NCBI GenBank assembly: GCA_934630815.1
Contig: CAKTWI010000001.1
Location: 62,001-126,000 of the forward strand
Direction: 5' to 3'
DNA from: an uncultured Senegalimassilia sp.
GTDB taxonomy: Bacteria; Actinomycetota; Coriobacteriia; Coriobacteriales; Eggerthellaceae
Length of the DNA: 64,000 nucleotides
This document shows, piece by piece, positions 28,442 to 37,489 of this stretch (positions are counted from its first letter, which is position 1; every line of letters begins with the position of its first letter). A program made the translations under genes and the position numbers. Below the pieces are notes generated by a model. That model was given only the letters and a program-made list of their open reading frames with translations, did no database searches and was not told the DNA's origin.

Positions 28442-29812
28442 ATGGCAGGCATACCCGAACAACGATGCGAGGCGAGCGCGGCGGCCGAAGCGCAGGGCGG
28501 CGCTGCAGGGAACCCGTGCTGCGCCGATGACGCGCGCTTCATGCGCCGCGCCATCGAGCTGGCCTGGCGCGGTTGGGGTTGGACGAACCCGAACCCGCTG
28601 GTTGGCTGCGTGCTCGTGCGCGACGGCCGCATCATCGGCGAGGGCTGGCACGAGAAGTGCGGACAGGCGCACGCCGAGCGCAACGCGCTTGCCGATTGCG
28701 CGCGTCGCGCCGCCGATGACGTGGCGGATGCGGAGAGCTCCGACGCCGCGCCGGCCGCCGACCCGGCTCGCGGCCATGCGCGCGGCGCAACGGCTTACGT
28801 CACGCTGGAGCCGTGCTGCCACACCGGCAAGCAGCCCCCGTGCACCGAGGCGCTCATCGCCGCCGGCGTCGCCCGCGTGATGGTGGGCAGTCGCGACCCG
28901 AACCCGCTGGTGGCGGGCAAGGGGTCGGCCCGGTTGCGCGAAGCCGGCATCCACGTGGACGAGGACACGCTGCGCGGCGAATGCGACGAGCTCAACCCCG
29001 TCTTCTTCCGCTTCATCAGGCGCAAAACCCCGTACGTGGTGGCGAAATGGGCCATGAGCGCCGACGGCAAGATCGCTTGCGCTTCCGGCGACGCCCGCTG
29101 GGTGAGCGGCCCCGAGTCCCGCCGCGACACCCACGAGCTGCGCCATCGCCTGGCCGCCATCGTCGTGGGCATCAACACGGTGATGGCCGACGACCCGCTG
29201 CTCACCTGCCGTCGCGAGGGCGAGCCCGGCAACCAGCCGCTGCGCGTGGTGCTCGATTCGCGCCTGCGCATCCCCGAGGACTGCGCGCTTGTGCGCTCAT
29301 GCGCGCAAGGCGAGGCCCCGCTTGCGGTTGCCACCTGCGCCGACGCAGACAATCCCGCAACCGACGCCGGCGCGAAGGCGCAACGCCTGCGGAGCCAAGG
29401 CGTGGAGGTGCTGCGCGTCCCGCAAGACGACGCGGGCCGCGTGGCCATCCGACCGCTTTTGCGCGCGCTGGGCGAGAAGGGCATCGACTCGCTGCTCGTC
29501 GAGGGCGGGTCGGGCGTCCACGGCGCCTTCTTCGACGAGGGCGCGGTGGACGAGGCCGTGGTCTACCTTGCCCCGAAGGTGGTCGGCGGCGCCGATGCGC
29601 CGGGCCCCGTCGCAGGCGCAGGCGCCGCGCGGATGGCCGAGGCCGCGGTGCTGGGCCGCCCGAGGGCGCACGCGCTCGGCAACGACCTGAAGGTCACGTT
29701 CGCGCCGGCGGGTGCGGCCCGCGTTGCCGATCACACCCCCGCTTCGCACGACGCGCTCGACACAACGACCCCCGCAATGCAAGGAGGCGAAGCATGTTCA
29801 CCGGCATCGTAG
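28442..29812 (+). CDS. ribD: Bifunctional riboflavin deaminase/reductase
   Basis: Deaminates and then reduces the pyrimidine intermediate of riboflavin synthesis. 456 residues. The N-terminal deaminase has the zinc site HAERNAL and PCCHTGKQPPCTEAL, with a longer than usual Ala-rich insert between them (about 30 residues). The C-terminal RibD_C reductase begins near VVAKWAMSADGKIA and has LLVEGGSGVHGAF. I use the ATG at 28442 (AAAGGG upstream); the open frame upstream lies inside the riboswitch. The 3' end overlaps the ribE start by 19 bases. Confidence 0.95.
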   Translation: MAGIPEQRCEASAAAEAQGGAAGNPCCADDARFMRRAIELAWRGWGWTNPNPLVGCVLVRDGRIIGEGWHEKCGQAHAERNALADCARRAADDVADAESSDAAPAADPARGHARGATAYVTLEPCCHTGKQPPCTEALIAAGVARVMVGSRDPNPLVAGKGSARLREAGIHVDEDTLRGECDELNPVFFRFIRRKTPYVVAKWAMSADGKIACASGDARWVSGPESRRDTHELRHRLAAIVVGINTVMADDPLLTCRREGEPGNQPLRVVLDSRLRIPEDCALVRSCAQGEAPLAVATCADADNPATDAGAKAQRLRSQGVEVLRVPQDDAGRVAIRPLLRALGEKGIDSLLVEGGSGVHGAFFDEGAVDEAVVYLAPKVVGGADAPGPVAGAGAARMAEAAVLGRPRAHALGNDLKVTFAPAGAARVADHTPASHDALDTTTPAMQGGEACSPAS

Positions 29813-30474
29813 AGGAGACGGGGCGCGTGACGAGCGTTCCCGCACCCGGCCGCGCCGGCCGGCTGGCCATCAAGGCGTCCCGCGTGCTCGAGGGCACGCG
29901 CATCGGCGACAGCATCGCCGTCAACGGCGTGTGCCTCACCGCCACCGAGCTGCTGCCCGACGGCTTCGCTGCCGACGTGATGCCGCAGACGCTTTCGCAC
30001 TCCAACCTGGGAGCGCTGCGCGCGGGCAGCCCCGTGAACCTGGAGCGGGCCATGGCGGCCGACGGCCGCTTCGGCGGACACATCGTCTCCGGCCACATCG
30101 ACGGCACCGGCACCGTGCGCCGCGTACGCCGCGACCAGAACGCCGTCCGTTTCACCATCGGCGCCCCCGCCGGCATCATGGCGCTCATCGTGGCGCAAGG
30201 CTCCATCACCGTCGACGGCATCAGCCTAACGGTAGCCGACCTGTACGACGACGCGTTCGAGGTGTCGGTCATCCCGCACACGGCCGCCGAGACCACGCTG
30301 GGCTCGCACCGCCCAGGCAGCACGGTGAACCTGGAGAACGACGTGGTAGGCAAGTACGTGCAACGGCTGCTGTACAACAAGGACTGGAACACCGAAACGC
30401 CGGGCGCCGAGAATGCAAGCAAGCCCGCTTCTGCGCCCCTGACCTTGGAATACCTTGCCGCGAACGGCTTCTAG
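29794..30474 (+). CDS. ribE: Riboflavin synthase alpha chain
   Basis: Dismutates two 6,7-dimethyl-8-ribityllumazine molecules to riboflavin. 226 residues with the two lumazine-binding repeats: [10 protein letters not shown] and [10 protein letters not shown] in the first, [13 protein letters not shown] and [11 protein letters not shown] in the second. AGGAGG stands before the ATG at 29794, inside the end of ribD. The last about 25 residues are a non-conserved tail. The protein is also called RibC or RibE in different species. Confidence 0.95.
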   Translation: MFTGIVEETGRVTSVPAPGRAGRLAIKASRVLEGTRIGDSIAVNGVCLTATELLPDGFAADVMPQTLSHSNLGALRAGSPVNLERAMAADGRFGGHIVSGHIDGTGTVRRVRRDQNAVRFTIGAPAGIMALIVAQGSITVDGISLTVADLYDDAFEVSVIPHTAAETTLGSHRPGSTVNLENDVVGKYVQRLLYNKDWNTETPGAENASKPASAPLTLEYLAANGF

Positions 30475-30529
30475 CACAGCGGCGCAAACCCCTTCCCTAT
30501 CCCGCAACCCCAACCGAAAGGACCCTCCA

Positions 30530-31735
30530 ATGAGCATGAACACCATCCCCGAAGCGCTCGACGAGCTGCGCGCCGGCCACGTCATCATCGTGGTGGACGA
30601 CCCCGACCGCGAAAACGAAGGCGACATGATCTGCGCCGCCGAGTTCGCCACCCAGGCAAACGTCAACCTTATGGCCAGCGTGGCCAAGGGCCTCATCTGC
30701 ATGCCGATGAGCCGCGACCTGGCGCACAAGCTCAACCTTGAGCAGATGGTCTCAGAGAACACCGACAACCACGAGACCGCCTTCACCGTCAGCATCGACC
30801 ACGTGAGCACCACCACGGGCATCTCGGCCGCGGAGCGCTCCATCACCGCGCTCAAGTGCGTGGACGACGACGCCAAGCCCGGCGACTTCCGCCGCCCCGG
30901 CCATATGTTCCCGCTGGTAGCCAAGCCCGGCGGCGTGCTCGAGCGCAACGGTCACACCGAGGCAACCGTCGACCTCATGCGCCATGCCGGCATGAAGCAG
31001 TGCGGCCTGTGCTGCGAGATCATGCGCGAGGACGGCACCATGATGCGCACGAGCGAGCTGCTCGAGCTGGCGCGCGAACACAACCTGGTCATCGTGTCCA
31101 TCAAGCAGCTGCAGGACTGGTGCCGCACGCATGACAACCACATGCACGAGCAGGCTTGCGTGCAGCTGCCCTGCGAGTATGGCACGTTCCAAGCGCACGG
31201 CTTCGTGAACGACATCACGGGCGAGGAGCACGTGGCCCTGGTGAAGGGCGATCTGGGCGACGGGCGCGACGTGCTGTGCCGCGTGCACTCCGAGTGCCTG
31301 ACCGGCGACGTGTTCGGCTCGAAGCGCTGCGACTGCGGCGAGCAGCTGCATGCCGCCCTTGCCGCCATCGAGGCCGAGGGACGCGGCGTGCTGCTGTACA
31401 TGCGCCAGGAAGGCCGCGGCATCGGGTTGATGAACAAGCTGCGCGCCTATGAGCTGCAGGAGCAGGGCATGGATACCGTGGAGGCCAATGAGGCCCTCGG
31501 GTTCGCCCCCGACCTACGCGAATACTGGAGCGGCGCGCAAATCCTGCGCAACCTGGGCTGCAAGTCGCTGCGCCTGCTCACCAACAATCCCGATAAGGTG
31601 TATGGCCTTTCCGGCTTCAACCTGGAGATCTCCGAGCGCGTCGCCATCGAGATGGAGCCCCAGGAGCACGACCGCCGCTACCTGCAGACCAAGGCGCACC
31701 GCATGGGGCACCTGCTCGAGCACGTGGAAGACTAA
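30530..31735 (+). CDS. ribBA: 3,4-DHBP synthase / GTP cyclohydrolase II
   Basis: Supplies both precursors of riboflavin. 401 residues. The N-terminal DHBP synthase half has [15 protein letters not shown] and the RPGHMFPL segment. The C-terminal GTP cyclohydrolase II half has the zinc site [18 protein letters not shown] and the catalytic RQEGRGIGL. All catalytic residues visible in both halves are present, so both activities are expected. GAAAGGA precedes the ATG at 30530. Third gene of the rib operon. Confidence 0.96.
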   Translation: MSMNTIPEALDELRAGHVIIVVDDPDRENEGDMICAAEFATQANVNLMASVAKGLICMPMSRDLAHKLNLEQMVSENTDNHETAFTVSIDHVSTTTGISAAERSITALKCVDDDAKPGDFRRPGHMFPLVAKPGGVLERNGHTEATVDLMRHAGMKQCGLCCEIMREDGTMMRTSELLELAREHNLVIVSIKQLQDWCRTHDNHMHEQACVQLPCEYGTFQAHGFVNDITGEEHVALVKGDLGDGRDVLCRVHSECLTGDVFGSKRCDCGEQLHAALAAIEAEGRGVLLYMRQEGRGIGLMNKLRAYELQEQGMDTVEANEALGFAPDLREYWSGAQILRNLGCKSLRLLTNNPDKVYGLSGFNLEISERVAIEMEPQEHDRRYLQTKAHRMGHLLEHVED

Positions 31736-31789
31736 CCGATCCGTACCGTTAAGCGTTGCACTTAGTTCGTACAACAGAAAGGAGCCATC

Positions 31790-32257
31790 ATGGCCGTCAA
31801 CATCATCGAAGGCAAGGTAATCAACGAAGGCATGAAGGTGGGCATCGTGTGCGCCCGCTTCAACGAGTTCATCACGTCGAAGCTGCTCGGCGGCGCGCTT
31901 GATGCGCTGCGCCGTCACGACGTGCCGGAGGAGGCCGTCACCGTGGCCTGGGTTCCCGGCGCGTTCGAGATCCCCGTGGTGGCCCAGCGCATGGCGCAAA
32001 GCGGCAAGTTCGACGCCGTCATCTGCCTGGGCGCGGTCATCCGCGGCGCCACCTCGCACTACGATGTGGTGTGCAACGAGGTGTCGAAGGGCATCGCACA
32101 GGTGCAGCTGGCAACGGGCACGCCGGTGATGATGGGCGTACTGACCGTCGACACCATCGAGCAGGCCATCGAGCGCGCAGGCACCAAGGCCGGCAACAAG
32201 GGCTTCGAGTGCGGCGTCGGCGCCATCGAGATGGTCAACGTCCTGCGTCAGCTGTAG
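31790..32257 (+). CDS. ribH: 6,7-Dimethyl-8-ribityllumazine synthase
   Basis: Condenses the two RibA- and RibB-derived precursors, forming an icosahedral or pentameric shell. 155 residues with VCARFNEFI, the [10 protein letters not shown] loop, [19 protein letters not shown] with its catalytic His, and [24 protein letters not shown] precedes the ATG. Last gene of the operon, with a terminator at 32445-32482. Confidence 0.96.
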   Translation: MAVNIIEGKVINEGMKVGIVCARFNEFITSKLLGGALDALRRHDVPEEAVTVAWVPGAFEIPVVAQRMAQSGKFDAVICLGAVIRGATSHYDVVCNEVSKGIAQVQLATGTPVMMGVLTVDTIEQAIERAGTKAGNKGFECGVGAIEMVNVLRQL

Positions 32258-32349
32258 CCGAGAGGCAGGGCTGCGCCGGCGCGCCTGGCATCAGCGCCGC
32301 CTTCCGCTCTTATCAGAGGGGCGCTGCATATCCGTTGCCTCTTTTATGT

Positions 32350-32385
32350 GTGAGTATGATTCAATTGCATTTGAATCATACTCAC
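32350..32385. repeat. AT-rich perfect 15-bp inverted repeat between ribH and the VanZ-like gene
   Basis: GTGAGTATGATTCAA and its exact complement flank TTGCAT. It is strikingly AT-rich for its surroundings and has no T-run on either side, so an operator or other protein site is more likely than a terminator. Confidence 0.6.
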
Positions 32386-32444
32386 GAAACGGCTGCCTAG
32401 CAGAACCTGCCGAAAGCAGCGTCTTAACCCCCGCACCTTTCGTG

Positions 32445-32482
32445 AACGTCCCCGCACGCCCCCGGCGCGCGGGGACGTTTTT
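32445..32482 (+). terminator. Rho-independent terminator of the rib operon
   Basis: An 11-bp stem, AACGTCCCCGC / GCGGGGACGTT, running into TTTTT. It ends only 18 bases before the next gene's start. Confidence 0.88.
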
Positions 32483-32500
32483 GCTAGACTGGGATGCATT

Positions 32501-33067
32501 ATGACTAACGAAAACGCTTCCCAAACCGCAGCAAACAACGCTTCGACTTCTGAAAAAACGCAGGTCACTTCCAGAATCCAGCGCAAAACCGCGTGCATCA
32601 TCTCCTGGATCGTCGTTGCCGCCATGCTGGCGCTCATCTTCTTCATGTCCAGCCGCAGCGGGATCGACATCGACAACAACACCGGCATCTTCTCCGCGGT
32701 CAAACAGTGGCTGTCCGCGCAAGCCGCCGCCCTATTCGGGCACGAAGTGGACGTAAGCCCCGTCGGGCACTTCTGCGAATACCTAGTGCTCGGCGCAGCG
32801 CTATGCAACGCGCTGCGCTTCCACTTGAAGCCGCAAGGACCCGCCGGTGCGTTGCTGGTGGCGAAGCCCGTTGACGAGCTATCGAAATGGGCGCCTATCG
32901 TTGCTGCGGCGCTGTCGAGCCTGTACGGCGTCACCGACGAGTTCCACCAGATATTCACCCCCGGCCGCAGCTGCGACCCCATGGATTGGCTGGTGGACAC
33001 CATAGCCGCCGCCCTTGGCGCGCTCATCTGCTACCTGGTGCTCAAGGCGCTGCGGGCAAGAAAGTAA
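32501..33067 (+). CDS. VanZ-like membrane protein
   Basis: 188 residues with about three to four membrane helices. The VanZ-family core is clear: FFMSSRSG near residue 50, SPVGHFCEYLVLGA, and SSLYGVTDEFHQIFTPGRSC followed by DPMDWLVDTIAAALGALI. VanZ proteins are linked to teicoplanin tolerance and more widely to envelope roles of unknown chemistry; no resistance gene is nearby, so no resistance claim is made. The first 25 residues are a polar Asn/Thr/Ser tail. The ribosome site is weak, and the gene begins just past a terminator, so its promoter must be very compact. Confidence 0.85.
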   Translation: MTNENASQTAANNASTSEKTQVTSRIQRKTACIISWIVVAAMLALIFFMSSRSGIDIDNNTGIFSAVKQWLSAQAAALFGHEVDVSPVGHFCEYLVLGAALCNALRFHLKPQGPAGALLVAKPVDELSKWAPIVAAALSSLYGVTDEFHQIFTPGRSCDPMDWLVDTIAAALGALICYLVLKALRARK

Positions 33068-33078
33068 CGCGAAACGAA

Positions 33079-33108
33079 ACGGCCCGGGATCGAACGATCC
33101 CGGGCCGT
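33079..33108. terminator. Terminator between the VanZ-like and kinase genes
   Basis: A perfect 13-14-bp GC-rich stem (ACGGCCCGGGATCG and its complement) with a very small loop, between converging genes. Confidence 0.7.
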
Positions 33109-33132
33109 CGTACATTCAAGGTTGAAATCGAT

Positions 33133-33260
33133 GCGCAGGCGTAAACCGTATGATTCCGTGCGGTCCGTCCCAAGGCGAACACGGCATCGCGCTAACGCGC
33201 AGGCGCAAACCGCATGCCCCCGCTTCGCGTCCGAAAGCGAACGTCACCGCGACGCGCTAG
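33133..33260. repeat. Imperfect tandem repeat of about 64 bp
   Basis: Two units begin GCGCAGGCG(T/C)AAACCG(T/C)ATG at 33133 and 33197, share GGCGAAC/AGCGAAC and CGCGCTA, and run into the stop codon of the lipid-kinase gene. Confidence 0.5.
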
Positions 33261-34168
33261 CGCAGCACCTGCAAAGCCGCGGGCAGCACCTCGGCGTCGA
33301 ACGTTCGCGCATCGATGCGCTCGCCGTCGACCTGTGCCGCGGGCGGCTCATCGAACTCCACGTGCACCTTGCGCGCCTGATGCAGCTCCATGCAGGAAAG
33401 ACTCGTATGATTGCCGCCCTTGGCCATCAGGAAGATGGCCGCCGCGCCGGCGGGCGTGATGGGCGGATGGCTGATGCACACATCGAGCAGCCCATCGTCA
33501 AGGCGAGCGTCGGGGCAGATGCGGAATCCGCCGCCATAGTAGGGCCCCATCTGCACCGCGAACGTGATGGACTTGCCCTCCATCACGGGGCCGTCGTCAA
33601 GCTGCAGACGATATTCGCGCTGGTCAAGATGATGGAACAGCTGGTCGAAACCGCTTGCCATGTACAGCGCCGCACCGTGCCTGCCCGTGCGCTTGCGACG
33701 CTCCATGGTGTCGAGCGCGATGGCAGCATCTAAGCCAAACGACAGCGTTTCGGCGAAGAAGCCCCCGTTCACGCACCCCACATCAGCAGGCTGCGAGCTT
33801 GCCGACAACAGCAGGTCGCATGCGCGATCGACCTTCGCCGGCACCCCCAGCGTACGCGCATAATCGTTGCCGGACCCCACGGGGATGACGCCGAGCTGCG
33901 GACGATCATCTGCCGGGCGCGCCATCAGACCGTTCACCACCTCATGGATAAGGCCGTCGCCGCCGAGGGCCACCACCGTCTGCGCGCCCTGCGCACCCTC
34001 GGCGATGGCGCACGCATGGCGCGGACCCGCGGTTCGAGCAACGGTAACCGCATCTTCGCCAAGCGCCGTGCGCAGGTTCGCCGCCGCCTTATCGGCAGCG
34101 GCGGCCCCCGCCCCGCTTTGCGCAGCCGGGTTCGCAATCAAAAGGATATGTCCTAGAGAATTCGACAC
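33257..34168 (-). CDS. Diacylglycerol/sphingolipid kinase-like protein (DagK/YegS family)
   Basis: 303-residue lipid kinase of the DAGK catalytic family. The nucleotide loop is VVALGGDGLIHEVVNGL, followed by LGVIPVGSGNDYAR and the C-terminal RICPDARLDDGLLDV block. The likely substrate is a diacylglycerol or related lipid, making phosphatidic acid for lipid recycling. The apparent start is GTG at 34168 without a ribosome site; a TTG nine codons on has AGGA upstream but would cut into the first strand. It follows moaC across a structured repeat, so co-transcription with the molybdenum genes is possible but need not be functional. Confidence 0.85.
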   Translation of the reverse strand: MSNSLGHILLIANPAAQSGAGAAAADKAAANLRTALGEDAVTVARTAGPRHACAIAEGAQGAQTVVALGGDGLIHEVVNGLMARPADDRPQLGVIPVGSGNDYARTLGVPAKVDRACDLLLSASSQPADVGCVNGGFFAETLSFGLDAAIALDTMERRKRTGRHGAALYMASGFDQLFHHLDQREYRLQLDDGPVMEGKSITFAVQMGPYYGGGFRICPDARLDDGLLDVCISHPPITPAGAAAIFLMAKGGNHTSLSCMELHQARKVHVEFDEPPAAQVDGERIDARTFDAEVLPAALQVLR

Positions 34169-34173
34169 GGAAT

Positions 34174-34337
34174 CACAGGTCCATTCAGGTCAATGAGGGC
34201 GCTTGTGATGCGTCGCATTCGTGGAAGCCCAAGGGCGAAGCGCACTGTAATACGTGAGTCCTTGGAGTCGCGCGAAGGCGGCATGCCGCAAGCGCCCGCA
34301 ACGTCGAGCGATTCGACTGCCGTCAGGCAGACGGAAC
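34174..34337. repeat. Structured intergenic repeat, copy 2 (behind moaC)
   Basis: Plus-strand start CAGGTCCATTCAGGTCAATGAGGGCG. The outer stem GGGCGCTTGTGATGC (34197-34211) pairs with GCATGCCGCAAGCGCCC (34281-34297), and a CTGCC/GGCAG hairpin touches the moaC stop codon. Confidence 0.7.
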
Positions 34338-34841
34338 CTATTCGCGGGTCCACAGGCCGGTCTTGCCGCCGTCCTTCAACAGCAGGCGCACATCCATGAT
34401 CTCCATGCCGCGGTCGACCGCCTTGCACATGTCGTAGATGGTCAGGCATGCCACGCTTGCGGCGGTGAGCGCCTCCATCTCAATGCCGGTCTTGCCCGTG
34501 ACGCCCGTGGTAGTGGTCACATGGATACCCACACGGCCATCCTCACGCTCGCCTGCGTGCACCGGCTCGCACTCCACCTTCGCCTTCGTGATGTTGAGCG
34601 GATGGCACATGGGGATGAGCGTGCTGGTCTGCTTGGCGGCCATGACGCCCGCCACGCGCGCGCATGCCAGCACGTCGCCCTTCGCCGCCTTGCCCTCCAC
34701 GATAAGCGCCAGCGTGTCAGGATGCATGCTGATGAAGCCCTCGGCCACGGCCACGCGCTTGGTGATGTCCTTCTCGGACACATCGACCATGCGCACGTCG
34801 CCCTTCTCATCGATATGCGTCAAATGCTGCTGCTCAGTCAT
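34338..34841 (-). CDS. moaC: Cyclic pyranopterin monophosphate synthase
   Basis: Turns the MoaA product into cyclic pyranopterin monophosphate in molybdenum-cofactor synthesis. 167 residues with the family blocks [36 protein letters not shown] (catalytic Lys/His region), [21 protein letters not shown] and the active-site Lys in the [11 protein letters not shown] segment. AAGGAGAG precedes the ATG. It lies downstream of moaA across a structured repeat. Confidence 0.95.
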   Translation of the reverse strand: MTEQQHLTHIDEKGDVRMVDVSEKDITKRVAVAEGFISMHPDTLALIVEGKAAKGDVLACARVAGVMAAKQTSTLIPMCHPLNITKAKVECEPVHAGEREDGRVGIHVTTTTGVTGKTGIEMEALTAASVACLTIYDMCKAVDRGMEIMDVRLLLKDGGKTGLWTRE

Positions 34842-34930
34842 ATTCGCTCTCCTTAAGATTCAAACCCGCTGAAGATAATGATAAAGCCTCAAGGACTTCA
34901 TTGTAGACAGTGAGTACGGCTTAAAAACCT

Positions 34931-35098
34931 CAGGGACCGCACCAAAGTCAGTGAGGGCGCTTGCGGTGCGTCGTATTGCGCCTAAGCATGCGGGCATTGG
35001 CCTTCGGGCCATGCCCGCGCAGCTGAGGTGCAAGACGGCGTGCCGCAAGCGCCCGCAACGTCGAGTCAATTCGTTTGCCGGCAGGCAAACGAAACCAA
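34931..35098. repeat. Structured intergenic repeat, copy 3 (behind moaA)
   Basis: Same layout as copy 2: CAGGGACCGCACCAAAGTCAG, the outer stem GGGCGCTTGCGGTGCGTCG (34955-34973) with CGGCGTGCCGCAAGCGCCC (35036-35054), an inner GCGGGCAT...ATGCCCGC stem, and a GTTTGCC/GGCAAAC hairpin touching the moaA stop. Confidence 0.75.
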
Positions 35099-36115
35099 TT
35101 AGCCACCGATTTGGCTCATGCGGCGTTCGGTGCCGGTGATGTCGTCGTGATCGTCGGGTTTTGCGCCAAGTGCCGTGCGGAACACGTCGGCCAGATCCCG
35201 ATCGATCTGCTCCTCGGGCTTTCCGCTGCGCAGGATGCCGCGGATATCGTATTCGCGGTCGCTGAACAAACACGGGCGCAGCTTCCCGTCGGCCGTAAGG
35301 CGCATGCGGTTGCATTCGCCGCAGAAATGCCTGCTCATGGGGCTGATGAAGCCGACGGTGCCCTTCGCACCGGGGAACTCGAAGTAGCGCGCCGGGCCCC
35401 AGCCGAGCGGCTGGTGCTTACCGGCGGGCACCAGCTCGGGCAGGCCCTCGGCACGCGCCTGGCGGTTGATGCTCTCGAACAGCTCCTCGCAGCTGATCAC
35501 ATCGTCGGGGCCCCAGCCGCAGCCGTTGGACCCCGAGCTTTCGCCCACGGGCATGTACTCGATGAAGCGGACGTGCAGCGGGCGGTCGATGGAGAGCTTC
35601 GCGAACGCCAGGTAGTCTTGGTGCAGCTGGCGCACCGCGACCGCGTTGATCTTCACGGGGTTGAACCCGGCCGCCAGCGCGGCATCGATGCCGTCGAGGG
35701 CCTCCTGCAGATACCCGCGGCGCGTGATGGCGTGGAACTGATCGGCGTCGAGCGTGTCGAGCGAGATGTTCACGCGCGAAAGCCCCGCCTGGCGCAGCTG
35801 GTCGGCCATGCGCGGCAGCAGCACGCCGTTGGTGGTGAGCGAGATGTTCTTGATGCCGGGCGTGTCGTTGATATCGCGCACCAGGTCGACCACGCCCTTG
35901 CGCACCAGCGGCTCGCCGCCGGTCAAGCGCACGCTTTTGATGCCCAGGTTCGAGAACACGCGAACCACGTGCGCAATCTCCTCGATGCGCAGGATGTCGG
36001 TATGGCACATGGACTGCACGCCCTCTTCCGGCATGCAGTAGATGCAACGGTAGTTGCAACGGTCCGTCAACGATATACGCAGGTAATCGATGGTGCGGCC
36101 GTGTCCGTCCTTCAT
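35099..36115 (-). CDS. moaA: GTP 3',8-cyclase
   Basis: Radical SAM enzyme that starts molybdenum-cofactor synthesis by cyclising GTP. 338 residues. The N-terminal cluster is C20-x3-C24-x2-C27 (DRCNYRCIYCMPEEG), with LRLTGGEPL-like RLTGGEPLVRKG. The C-terminal cluster ligands are in FCGECNRMRLTADGKLRPC, and the chain ends in Gly-Gly (SQIGG), needed for activity. The ATG at 36115 follows AGGGGACC; an open extension upstream lacks family sequence. Upstream lie modABC, so uptake and cofactor synthesis share a direction. Confidence 0.96.
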   Translation of the reverse strand: MKDGHGRTIDYLRISLTDRCNYRCIYCMPEEGVQSMCHTDILRIEEIAHVVRVFSNLGIKSVRLTGGEPLVRKGVVDLVRDINDTPGIKNISLTTNGVLLPRMADQLRQAGLSRVNISLDTLDADQFHAITRRGYLQEALDGIDAALAAGFNPVKINAVAVRQLHQDYLAFAKLSIDRPLHVRFIEYMPVGESSGSNGCGWGPDDVISCEELFESINRQARAEGLPELVPAGKHQPLGWGPARYFEFPGAKGTVGFISPMSRHFCGECNRMRLTADGKLRPCLFSDREYDIRGILRSGKPEEQIDRDLADVFRTALGAKPDDHDDITGTERRMSQIGG

Positions 36116-36330
36116 GAGGTCCCCTCTCGTTTCAGAATCCCCAGTGTACCACGGGCGAAGCGAATGTATCCGGCTCGGTAGCAATTGCCCCACCGAACCA
36201 GCAAACCCGTTCGCCGAAAACTTCTTGCGCCGCGGCGACTGCCAACGTCGGGCTTAGCGACGTCTTCAAGCCGAAGCGCCCACGGCGCTGCCCCGAACCG
36301 AAACGCCCGAGGCGCCATCCCTGAAGCGAT

Positions 36331-36352
36331 GCTCCCGACCGCGGCCGGGAGC
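36331..36352 (-). terminator. GC hairpin behind modC
   Basis: GCTCCCG / CGGGAGC with an 8-base loop, 10 bases past the modC stop on the minus strand. There is no T-run, so it may slow rather than end transcription into moaA. Confidence 0.4.
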
Positions 36353-36361
36353 CCTTCGGAA

Positions 36362-37486
36362 TCACCTTTCCACCAGGTACAGCTTGTTGTCGGGGATGCG
36401 GATCCACAGCTCCTCGCCCTCATGCGGCAGCAGCGCGGCATCCGTCTTCAGCTTGTCGACGCGCCAGAACAGGTGCTGATGCAGGTACTTCATCTCGTCC
36501 TCGGTGCGCTCCACTGCCGGCGCCGCCTCAGGGCTGCGATCGAGAAAGCCCAGCAGCGCCGTGCGCTCGAAGCGCGAGTCGCTCACACGGTCCACGCGCA
36601 TGCGGAAGCAGTTGCGCCCCGGGCCGTCGGCTCGTTGCAGGTAAAACGCGCGCACGCCCAGGCATTTGACGCCCTCGGGCACCTCGGCGGCCGTTTCCAC
36701 CTGCATACCCCACTTCGGCAGCCACACCGTATACGACCCGCGGCGCTGCGCCGGCGTGGCGTTCTTGCAGCCCGACAGCTTGATGCCAGCCTGGCTTTGC
36801 GGGCGGTTCACCAGGTCATCCCCCGTGCCCATCTCCATGATGTGCCCGGATTCCACCACGGCGATGCGGTCGCAGAAGCGCAGCGCCTCGTCGATGTCGT
36901 GCGACACGTACAGGATGGTGCCGCGGAACGCGTCGAACAGGCTGACCAGGTTCTGCTCCAGAACGCTTTTCAGGTGCGCATCGAGCGCGGAGAACGGCTC
37001 GTCGAGCATGAGGATGCCCGGGCGCGCCGCGAGCATGCGCGCAAGCGCCACGCGCTGTTGCTGGCCGCCGGAGAGCTGCACGGGATAGCGCTTCTCGAAG
37101 CCCGACAGGCCGAAGCGCTTGAGCTCTGCCTGCACCATGGCGTCGCGGTCGGCCGGCGAAACGTCCTTGGCGATGCCCGCCGCCACGTTCTGCGCCACGG
37201 TCAGGTTGGGGAACAGCATGTAGTTCTGGAACAGCAAGGCGGTTTTGCGCTGCTGCGGTGAAAGGTCCACGCGCGCCTTCTTGCCGGGGGCGCGGTCGAA
37301 GAACACCGTGCCGTTGACCACGATCTTGCCCGAATCAGGCCGCTCGATGCCGGCGATGGAGCGCATGGTCAGGCTTTTGCCGCACCCCGACGCGCCCAAC
37401 AGCCCCAGCGTCTCATCCCCTGCCGAGAACCGCGCCTGCAGGTTGAACCCTTTGAACTTCTTCTCGATGTCTACTTCAAGGCTCAT
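36362..37486 (-). CDS. modC: Molybdate ABC transporter, ATP-binding subunit
   Basis: Energises molybdate/tungstate import with ModB and ModA. 374 residues. Walker A is GASGCGKS, with Q-loop LLFQNYMLFPN, signature LSGGQQQR and Walker B LMLDEPFSALDAHL. The C-terminal about 130 residues do not show a clear MOP (TOBE) pair, so the regulatory part is diverged. GGAG precedes the ATG, and modB ends 3 bases upstream. Assignment to molybdate rests on the modAB context. Confidence 0.9.
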   Translation of the reverse strand: MSLEVDIEKKFKGFNLQARFSAGDETLGLLGASGCGKSLTMRSIAGIERPDSGKIVVNGTVFFDRAPGKKARVDLSPQQRKTALLFQNYMLFPNLTVAQNVAAGIAKDVSPADRDAMVQAELKRFGLSGFEKRYPVQLSGGQQQRVALARMLAARPGILMLDEPFSALDAHLKSVLEQNLVSLFDAFRGTILYVSHDIDEALRFCDRIAVVESGHIMEMGTGDDLVNRPQSQAGIKLSGCKNATPAQRRGSYTVWLPKWGMQVETAAEVPEGVKCLGVRAFYLQRADGPGRNCFRMRVDRVSDSRFERTALLGFLDRSPEAAPAVERTEDEMKYLHQHLFWRVDKLKTDAALLPHEGEELWIRIPDNKLYLVER

Positions 37487-37489
37487 GGT

